NCBI GenBank assembly: GCA_023379005.1
Contig: JAMCTG010000005.1
Coordinates: 434,001 to 498,000 of the forward strand
DNA length: 64,000 nt
DNA from: Candidatus Babelota bacterium
GTDB lineage: Bacteria; Babelota; Babeliae; Babelales; Babelaceae
Reading direction: 5' to 3'
Positions 58,695 through 64,000 of the stretch are shown one piece after another (position 1 is the stretch's first letter; every line of letters begins with the position of its first letter). The notes under the pieces are model-generated. The model did no database searches, was not told the DNA's origin, and saw only the letters and a program-made list of their open reading frames with translations. Both the position numbers and the translations under genes were made by a program.

Positions 58695-59974
58695 TCCGTA
58701 GCCCCTGCTTTTTTAAGAATATCAACTATTTCTTTGTGTCCTTTTTTTTCGGCTAACTTAAGAGCTGTGTCTCCATCATGATCGTTTATATTAATATTCG
58801 CACCTGCTTTAATTAAATCTTCTACTATGTCTCGGTTACCTTTAATACTTGCCCAAATAATTGCTGTTTCACCATCATTGTCTTGCAGATTAAGTTCAGC
58901 TTTTTTTCTAATCAATAAATCAGCAACATTTCTGTGTCCCCAATAAGTTGCGTTTATAAGGGCTGTATAACCGGCACTATTTTTTGCATTAATGTCTGCA
59001 TTAGCATTTAGTAATAATTCAACAGAATCTTTCTTGTCCGTTTTACCAGCACTTGCCAACATAAGGGGGGTATCTTCAGTAGTTGTCTCATTTAAAATTG
59101 GACCCGTAGTTTTTACGTTAACATCCGCTTTTGATTTTAATAAATCTTGTATTATATCTTTATAACCATAATAACTTGCATATGAAAGAGCAGTAGCTCC
59201 CAAATCATCTTTTGAATTGACATCTGCCCCAGCTTTTATTAATAATTCTACGATATTTTTATTACCAAGACGACTAGCCCAAATGAGAGCAGTATTTTCA
59301 GCAGGATCCTTAGCGTTAACATTTACATGGTTATCAATTAATAATTTTACTAAATTGTCATGACCATAACGGGTTGCTGAAATCAAAACGGGGACTTCCA
59401 TTTTATAAGTTTGACCCTGTATTTTTTTTACAACAGGCGTAACGGCATTAACATCAGCTCCTGCGCTTATTAATAATTGAGCTATATTTTCTATCAGTGT
59501 TTCTGGTACAGGTTTAGTAGCTAAACTTAACAATACAAGCGCTGTTTTTCCAGAAGAATCTTTAAGTTTGGTATCAAGTTTTTTTTCGGAAGCTAATAAT
59601 TTAATTAGCTCATATATATTTTTAGATGCTTTACTTCCATCTAAATTTTTCAAAATGTATTCATTGAGATTTTTAATATCCGCTTCTGACAAATTACTCA
59701 GTAAATATTGCTGATATCTAGTTATATTATTTTTACGATCAACAATTCGATTTAAATAATCTTCAACAACTCCGGGCTCAGAAAAAGAAGGAAAAATTGG
59801 TTTTTTTTTCGAGATCATAGAACTTTTATAATCTTCTATTACAGCTTCCCTTGCACTTTTATCTTCTAAATTTTTTAAAGAGGTTAATATCTTTTCATGC
59901 GCATCTTGTGGCACAATTCCAAATAAATTGGACAAGGTTATAAATATTATTATATAAAATAATTTTTTACACAT
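58691..59974 (-). CDS. exported ankyrin-repeat protein (about 8 repeats)
   Basis: 427 aa with signal peptide MCKKLFYIIIFITLSNLFGI. A helical N-terminal domain (about 22-125) contains LSEADIKNLNEYILKNLDG, which resembles LTKDDIKNLNIYIFDKV in the protein at 29970, so a shared domain precedes the repeats. Ankyrin units follow from about 135 to 425: AENTALIWASRLGNKNIVELLIKAGADVNSK, NSAGYTALINATYWGHRNVADLLIRKKAEL and DNDGETAIIWASIKGNRDIVEDLIKAGANIN. Motif O4 lies 58 nt upstream. The small gene at 58257 is coupled behind it. A role in binding host proteins is inferred. Confidence 0.87.
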   Translation of the reverse strand: MCKKLFYIIIFITLSNLFGIVPQDAHEKILTSLKNLEDKSAREAVIEDYKSSMISKKKPIFPSFSEPGVVEDYLNRIVDRKNNITRYQQYLLSNLSEADIKNLNEYILKNLDGSKASKNIYELIKLLASEKKLDTKLKDSSGKTALVLLSLATKPVPETLIENIAQLLISAGADVNAVTPVVKKIQGQTYKMEVPVLISATRYGHDNLVKLLIDNHVNVNAKDPAENTALIWASRLGNKNIVELLIKAGADVNSKDDLGATALSYASYYGYKDIIQDLLKSKADVNVKTTGPILNETTTEDTPLMLASAGKTDKKDSVELLLNANADINAKNSAGYTALINATYWGHRNVADLLIRKKAELNLQDNDGETAIIWASIKGNRDIVEDLIKAGANININDHDGDTALKLAEKKGHKEIVDILKKAGATE

Positions 59975-60031
59975 TATTCATTACTTTCTTATTGAACACC
60001 TATTCTAATATGATTTTAGCATATTGAGTTT

Positions 60032-60045
60032 CTATTAGTAAATAA
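60032..60045 (-). promoter_or_regulatory. palindromic motif upstream of the ankyrin gene (O4)
   Basis: TTATTTACTAATAG on the gene strand, with its near edge 58 nt from the ATG at 59974, matches the consensus YTATTTACWAATAR. A TAGAAT-type -10 follows 24 nt downstream. No -35 box is seen. Confidence 0.5.
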
Positions 60046-60123
60046 TTTTACTACCAAACAATATAAATAGATTTAGTTAAAGTTAAGAAAATGTGTTAAA
60101 AATTAGGCTTTTAAATAACAGAT

Positions 60124-61422
60124 TTAAGCATTTGTAGCTGGAGGCATTCCAGAGCCAGATCCATTCTTTTTATGCATAGAATCTAAAAATTCTTCATTGG
60201 TCTTGAACTTTTTAATCTTTTCAATTAAAAATTCCATACCTTCTACAGTATTCATTGTAGACAAGAACTTTCTTAATACCCAAACTTTATTTAATTCAGC
60301 TTCGGGCAATAATAATTCTTCTCTTCTTGTACCAGAAATTAAAAGATCAAATGCAGGGAATGTACGGCGGTTTGCCAATTTGCGGCTCAAGTGAATTTCC
60401 ATATTACCTGTACCTTTAAACTCTTCATAAATAACTTCGTCCATACGAGAACCAGTTTCTATAAGAGCGGTACCGATAATAGTTAAAGAACCGCCTTCTT
60501 CGGTATTTCTTGCAGCACCGAAAAATCTTTTTGGATGTTGCAATGCATTAGCATCAATACCACCAGTTAAAATTTTACCGGATGACGGTGCAATTGTATT
60601 ATATGCACGAGCAAGACGAGTAATGGCATCTAATAAAATTACAACATCTTTGCCAGACTCGACAAAACGTTTTGCTTTTTCAAGAACAATTTCAGCAACT
60701 TGAACATGGCGTTCTGCAGATTCGTCAAATGTTGAGCTTATAACTTCAGCATTTTGGCCTTTTACCGTTCTCTTCATGTCTGCTACTTCTTCTGGACGTT
60801 CATCGATAAGAAGAACGATTAAATAAGTTTCAGGATGGTTCATTACAATAGTTTTAGCTATTTCTTTTAAAAGAACCGTTTTACCAGCTTTTGGAGGCGC
60901 AACAATAAGACCACGTTGTCCTTTACCAATTGGTGTAAATAAATCCATTACACGTGTTGAAAGATAAGTAGGATCAAATTCTAGATTAAACTTTTTGTTA
61001 GGATGCAATGGAGTTAATCTATCAAAATAAGGACGATCTAGTAAAAGAGCAGGATCTTGATTATTTACTTTGTTAATTTTTAACAAAGCAAAATATTTTT
61101 CACCGTCTTTTGGCTTTCTGATGACACCAGAAATAAGATCACCCGTTCTTAAATTGAATCTTCTAATTTGCGAAGGAGAAACATAAATATCATCAGGTCC
61201 TGAGACATAATCAAATTTGGATGATCTTAGAAAACCAAACCCATCAGGCAATTTTTCTAAAACTCCTTCAACTTCCGGCTCTTTATCCGGATTTTGTTCG
61301 TACTCGATAATTTTTTTTATTAACTCTACCTTAGACATTAAACTAGATCCGACGATACCTAACTTTCTTGCTTGAATGTTAAGATCATTAAGGCCTAGCT
61401 CTTTTAACTCGTTTTCTCTCAT
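60124..61422 (-). CDS. rho: transcription termination factor Rho
   Basis: 432 aa. The N-terminal part has the Rho-N domain ([18 protein letters not shown]) and the cold-shock-like RNA-binding domain [43 protein letters not shown]. The ATPase has Walker [16 protein letters not shown] (about 183-197), Walker [16 protein letters not shown], and the Q and R loops including [24 protein letters not shown]. Rho is a hexameric helicase that ends transcripts lacking intrinsic terminators. The ankyrin gene is downstream on the same strand with about 150 nt between. Confidence 0.98.
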   Translation of the reverse strand: MRENELKELGLNDLNIQARKLGIVGSSLMSKVELIKKIIEYEQNPDKEPEVEGVLEKLPDGFGFLRSSKFDYVSGPDDIYVSPSQIRRFNLRTGDLISGVIRKPKDGEKYFALLKINKVNNQDPALLLDRPYFDRLTPLHPNKKFNLEFDPTYLSTRVMDLFTPIGKGQRGLIVAPPKAGKTVLLKEIAKTIVMNHPETYLIVLLIDERPEEVADMKRTVKGQNAEVISSTFDESAERHVQVAEIVLEKAKRFVESGKDVVILLDAITRLARAYNTIAPSSGKILTGGIDANALQHPKRFFGAARNTEEGGSLTIIGTALIETGSRMDEVIYEEFKGTGNMEIHLSRKLANRRTFPAFDLLISGTRREELLLPEAELNKVWVLRKFLSTMNTVEGMEFLIEKIKKFKTNEEFLDSMHKKNGSGSGMPPATNA

Positions 61423-61470
61423 GCAAATAACTCCTTGAGAAAGATATAAAATCCCCTTTTTTTAAATGGT

Positions 61471-61500
61471 TCGATACAAAATTGCTAAGCAATTTCACTC
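61471..61500. repeat. second copy of dispersed palindromic repeat R2
   Basis: TCGATACAAAATTGCTAAGC and the following bases repeat, in inverse orientation, the copy at 41441-41476; the arms AAATTGCT and AGCAATTT are perfect. It lies next to an R1 copy (61519-61570), so two repeat families are adjacent here between secF and rho. Confidence 0.6.
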
Positions 61501-61518
61501 ACCATGAATATTCCTAAA

Positions 61519-61570
61519 TCATCCTGAGTGTCAGTCATTTTTTTTAAAATGACTGACGTATCGAAGGATT
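61519..61570. repeat. second copy of dispersed palindromic repeat R1
   Basis: An outer ATCCT/AGGAT pair and a perfect 12-bp inner stem (GTCAGTCATTTT at 61530-61541, AAAATGACTGAC at 61546-61557) with a T4 loop. Compared with the copy at 15086-15143, the outer sequence (CCTGAGTG...GTATCGAAGG) is shared and the inner stem differs but keeps complementarity. Confidence 0.68.
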
Positions 61571-61654
61571 AAATTTTTTAATTAAGACTAATGAAGCGCT
61601 TATAAAGAAATTTTTATAAAAAAGAACTTTTAAAAAGAACCAGTAATATTAGGT

Positions 61655-62539
61655 TTATCTGTTATCTTTATATAATAATAGCATTATTGGAGATGCAATG
61701 TAAATAGATGAATAAGTTCCAAATACTATACCTATTAATAAGGCTAAAGAAAGATCTCTTAAAACCTCTCCGCCAAATAAAAATAATGATATTACAACCA
61801 AAAGGGTTGCAAAACTAGTCAACGTAGTTCTTCTTAAAGTTTCATTAATACTCAAATTAACTACTTTTTCAGCACTCATATTACGGTGCTTAGCCAAATT
61901 TTCACGTATTTTGGCAAATATTACAATAGTATCATTAATCGAATATCCCAAAATTGTTAAAATTGCCATAATAACGTTAATTGATATTTCTTTATCAAAT
62001 AACAAGAATATAGCCAATATAACTACAGCATCATGGAACAATGATAACACCGCACCAGTTGCAAATGCAAAAGACCAAAATCTTAATGCAATATATAAAA
62101 GCATTAAAATTAAACCAATTACAATTGCCAAAAATGAATCCCAACGCAATTTAGCGCTTATTCCGGATCCAACACTATCTGTCTGCTTAATTTCAATATT
62201 ATTGTCTTTAAATTCAGCTTCCAGAGATTTTTTCATATTCTCTGCAAGTCCTGCGACATCAACCACTACTTCCTTAACTCTTACAAGATGCTCAACATCT
62301 GAAAATTCTCTTGTTGAAACACCCCTAAATCCACCTTTTTCTAATGCATTAGTAATTTGACAACTGGAGACTGGTTTTGAAAAACCAAAAAGAACTTGCG
62401 TTCCTCCTGTAAAATCTACGCTGTAGTTAAATGCATGGCCTCGTTGTTGATATTTATAAATGTAGGTACCAATAAATGTTGTAAAAATTAACACTGAAAA
62501 GGCCGCACACAATGAACGATATTTAAGAAAATCGATCAT
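61655..62539 (-). CDS. secF: protein translocase subunit SecF
   Basis: 294 aa with six membrane helices. FLKYRSLCAAFSVLIFTTFIGTYIYK is helix 1. The periplasmic start FNYSVDFTGGTQVLFGFSKPV is the typical SecF block, and RWDSFLAIVIGLILMLLYIALRFWSFAFATGAVLSLFHDAVVILAIFLLF leads into the core. ILTILGYSINDTIVIFAKIREN and LRRTTLTSFATLLVVISLFLFGG are conserved SecD/F motifs. SecF with SecD uses the proton gradient to finish export through SecYEG, matching the many exported proteins here. No secD lies upstream; rpmA does instead. Confidence 0.97.
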   Translation of the reverse strand: MIDFLKYRSLCAAFSVLIFTTFIGTYIYKYQQRGHAFNYSVDFTGGTQVLFGFSKPVSSCQITNALEKGGFRGVSTREFSDVEHLVRVKEVVVDVAGLAENMKKSLEAEFKDNNIEIKQTDSVGSGISAKLRWDSFLAIVIGLILMLLYIALRFWSFAFATGAVLSLFHDAVVILAIFLLFDKEISINVIMAILTILGYSINDTIVIFAKIRENLAKHRNMSAEKVVNLSINETLRRTTLTSFATLLVVISLFLFGGEVLRDLSLALLIGIVFGTYSSIYIASPIMLLLYKDNR

Positions 62540-62585
62540 ATTACTCTCCGCTCAAAAAAAATTAGCATATTAGAAAAGGTTGAAT

Positions 62586-62834
62586 TTAGATTACAGAAAC
62601 GTACTTACGCCCTTTGAAACCCCAGTGGAATTTAACTTGACCAGCTGAAATCGCAAAAAGAGTATCATCTCCACCACGGTTTACATTTTTACCAGGATGA
62701 ATATGAGTACCGCGTTGTCTTACGATGATTTCTCCACCGTTGACACGTTCTCCATCATAAAGTTTTACGCCAAGACGTTTACTTATACTATCTCGACCAT
62801 TGGAAGTGGAACCGCCAGATTTACTCGTTGCCAT
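62586..62834 (-). CDS. rpmA: 50S ribosomal protein L27
   Basis: 82 aa. [62 protein letters not shown] is diagnostic of L27. The mature-type start (ATSKSGG) shows that no cleavable N-terminal extension of the Firmicutes type is present. L27 reaches the peptidyl-transferase centre. The usual neighbour rplU (L21) is absent on either side; thyX lies upstream and secF downstream. SD AAGGAAAATCG. Confidence 0.98.
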   Translation of the reverse strand: MATSKSGGSTSNGRDSISKRLGVKLYDGERVNGGEIIVRQRGTHIHPGKNVNRGGDDTLFAISAGQVKFHWGFKGRKYVSVI

Positions 62835-62915
62835 CGATTTTCCTTAATTAAATAATATAGGATTTGTTTAAATGATATGATTTTATTAATAATATGCCCA
62901 ATTTGGCTAAAAATG

Positions 62916-63641
62916 TCAAAAACTATGTTTCTTTTGCCATTCTTTTAATGATATCTCAAAATGAGGTACGGCCAAATCATACATTGCCTGGGCATATACT
63001 CTTATTTCCCACTGTGCTCCAGGGTTCAAACGAAGCCTTAAAAAATGCATCAAAGAATGCAAATTACAGGTAAAAATGAACTCAGTATATGTACAAAGAG
63101 GCAAAAGACCCCTAGCCTGTTCCCGACAAACACCCATTTCCAGCAATTCTTCATATGCTTTTTTGGCCGAATCCAATGCTTTTTGATATTTTTCCATAAC
63201 TTCTGGGCTATCAAACTGACCTACAGAACCTTGTCGATTTTTGGTATCTTGGTAGCGCCATTTATTTGGAATATAAAATTCAAGAGCAGATTTTACATAA
63301 CGATAGCTAATTTCGTTATAAGAATTCATTCTGTGCCTCATCCACTGTCTAGCTACATAAAGTGGGCATTTTATTCTAAATGAAAGCTGATTATGTTCAA
63401 ATGGACTCGTATGCTCATGCTGAACTAAATATGAAATTAATCCTCTGTCTCGTTCTGTAACTTCTGTACTTACTTTACCATAAGAAACACGTGCAGCATT
63501 GACAACATCTAAATCTGAGCCTGAAACTCTGACGAGCTCTACAGAACTGATTCCATCCAATAATGGATCAATTATTTTTCCTAAATTATCTTTATTTGAT
63601 AGCTGCGCTGCATTTAAATTTTGATTTTCTTGAGTTTGCAT
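62916..63641 (-). CDS. thyX: flavin-dependent thymidylate synthase ThyX
   Basis: 241 aa. The motif RHRMNSYNEISYRYV (about 100-114) matches the ThyX signature RHR-x7-S-x-R. SVELVRVSGSDLDVVNAARVSYGK and EHTSPFEHNQLSFRIKCPLYVARQWM are family blocks, and CTYTEFIFTCNLHSLMHFLRLR gives the second half. It converts dUMP to dTMP using FAD, NADPH and methylene-tetrahydrofolate, so it links to the one-carbon supply from GlyA. Use of ThyX is common in reduced genomes. SD is weak (CGGAGC). Confidence 0.97.
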   Translation of the reverse strand: MQTQENQNLNAAQLSNKDNLGKIIDPLLDGISSVELVRVSGSDLDVVNAARVSYGKVSTEVTERDRGLISYLVQHEHTSPFEHNQLSFRIKCPLYVARQWMRHRMNSYNEISYRYVKSALEFYIPNKWRYQDTKNRQGSVGQFDSPEVMEKYQKALDSAKKAYEELLEMGVCREQARGLLPLCTYTEFIFTCNLHSLMHFLRLRLNPGAQWEIRVYAQAMYDLAVPHFEISLKEWQKKHSF

Positions 63642-63711
63642 AAAGCTCCGCGAATAATTAATTTTTGTCAGAGATTAACAGAACTTTAAAAAATTTGCAC
63701 CCTCGATAAAA

Positions 63712-64000
63712 TTAAACTGTTTCCATTTTAGATAAATTATTAACTGGAGCAAGTATAGCTGCAGGAACAATTTTATCCGTAGAATTTAAATTTTGTAAAT
63801 TTTCAATTACATGCTTTGTTGCAACAGCATTTGCTAATTTATCTTCTGCATCTTTATTAGTAAAACCTAAATAAAGTTGGTACATACCAAAAGGACAAAG
63901 AAATAAATAGCTTAAAATGTCAGAAGCAGAAGAATTGATAATAATACTGGAGTCCCGACAGGTCTTATTATCTGTGGCATCACTTATGAATAAAATATTA
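63712..64000 (-). CDS. C-terminal part of an unknown protein, runs off the right edge
   Basis: The minus strand is open from the right edge to a TAA at 63712-63714, giving 95 codons. The readable end is FLCPFGMYQLYLGFTNKDAEDKLANAVATKHVIENLQNLNS, then IVPAAILAPVNNLSKMETV. It is helical and polar with no repeats. The start and any domain lie outside the window, so no family can be named. It precedes thyX by about 70 nt and reads in the same direction. Codon use is like that of its neighbours. Confidence 0.6.
   Translation of the reverse strand, partial: NILFISDATDNKTCRDSSIIINSSASDILSYLFLCPFGMYQLYLGFTNKDAEDKLANAVATKHVIENLQNLNSTDKIVPAAILAPVNNLSKMETV

Noticed and set aside
1-64000. tRNA or rRNA genes other than tmRNA
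   Set aside because: I scanned the gaps for T-arm (GGTTCGAATCC-like) and acceptor patterns and found only the tmRNA 3' end; a diverged tRNA could have been missed by eye.

Overview
The window is a compact, strongly AT-rich bacterial chromosome segment using the standard code (TAA, TAG and TGA all act as stops; ATG starts dominate, with one clear GTG). It carries ordinary housekeeping genes (glyA, efp, nusB, ybeY, valS, alaS, pth, prs, rho, secF, rpmA, thyX, tsaD, smpB and the tmRNA). These are mixed with many small exported proteins, four exported ankyrin-repeat proteins, an exported PP2C phosphatase, an exported clostripain-like protease and a set of outer-membrane beta-barrels. This combination suggests a Gram-negative-type, host-associated bacterium with a reduced genome. 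My best guess is the candidate phylum Dependentiae (TM6, Babela-like protist symbionts); that is inference, since no 16S rRNA gene is present.

Layout. 1-2.5 kb: the 5' part of an RlmB/TrmH-type rRNA methylase and five tandem, related small secreted proteins, all on the minus strand. 2.7-6.8 kb: prohibitin-like SPFH protein, exported alpha/beta hydrolase, lipoprotein, then a phosphoribosyltransferase overlapping PRPP synthetase. 6.9-14 kb: a surface-polysaccharide locus (methyltransferase-GT2 fusion, AsnB-like amidotransferase, GT1, GT2, convergent flippase, GtrA). 14-21 kb: membrane and secreted unknowns, an operon ending in glyA, then Ku, a 3-methyladenine glycosylase and a Cys-rich helical-bundle protein. 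21-29.3 kb: two paralogous lipoprotein hydrolases, efp-nusB, ybeY-valS, a Skp-like chaperone and pth. 29.4-37 kb: three ankyrin genes, HAD and Nudix enzymes, a BRO/DinD-like gene and alaS. 37-43 kb: bcp, a 315-bp element with inverted hairpin ends, a HAD / 23-codon ORF / clostripain chain, a GT-C-like membrane enzyme, and a membrane-anchored thioredoxin reductase-thioredoxin fusion. 43-51.5 kb: a duplicated cassette of outer-membrane barrel plus Delta-60-repeat propeller, a porin-like barrel and brnQ. 51.6-64 kb: a secreted unknown, secreted PP2C, tmRNA and smpB close together, tsaD, an ankyrin gene, rho, secF, rpmA, thyX and the C-terminal end of an unknown gene.

The most unusual signals are these. 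(1) The barrel-propeller cassette is present twice, with matching promoter layouts and a shared tail on the propeller proteins. (2) A short palindromic motif (consensus YTATTTACWAATAR) lies 57-59 nt upstream of the start codon of all four ankyrin genes. (3) Small palindromic repeats have inserted in frame into protein genes, including immediately after the DGHG metal-binding motif of the PP2C. (4) A five-gene secreted family sits in tandem. (5) A 31-nt perfect palindrome lies inside the BRO/DinD-like gene. (6) A 315-bp non-coding element has inverted hairpin termini. (7) A 23-codon ORF is translationally coupled on both sides. All homology statements come from recognising motifs by eye; no database search was run.
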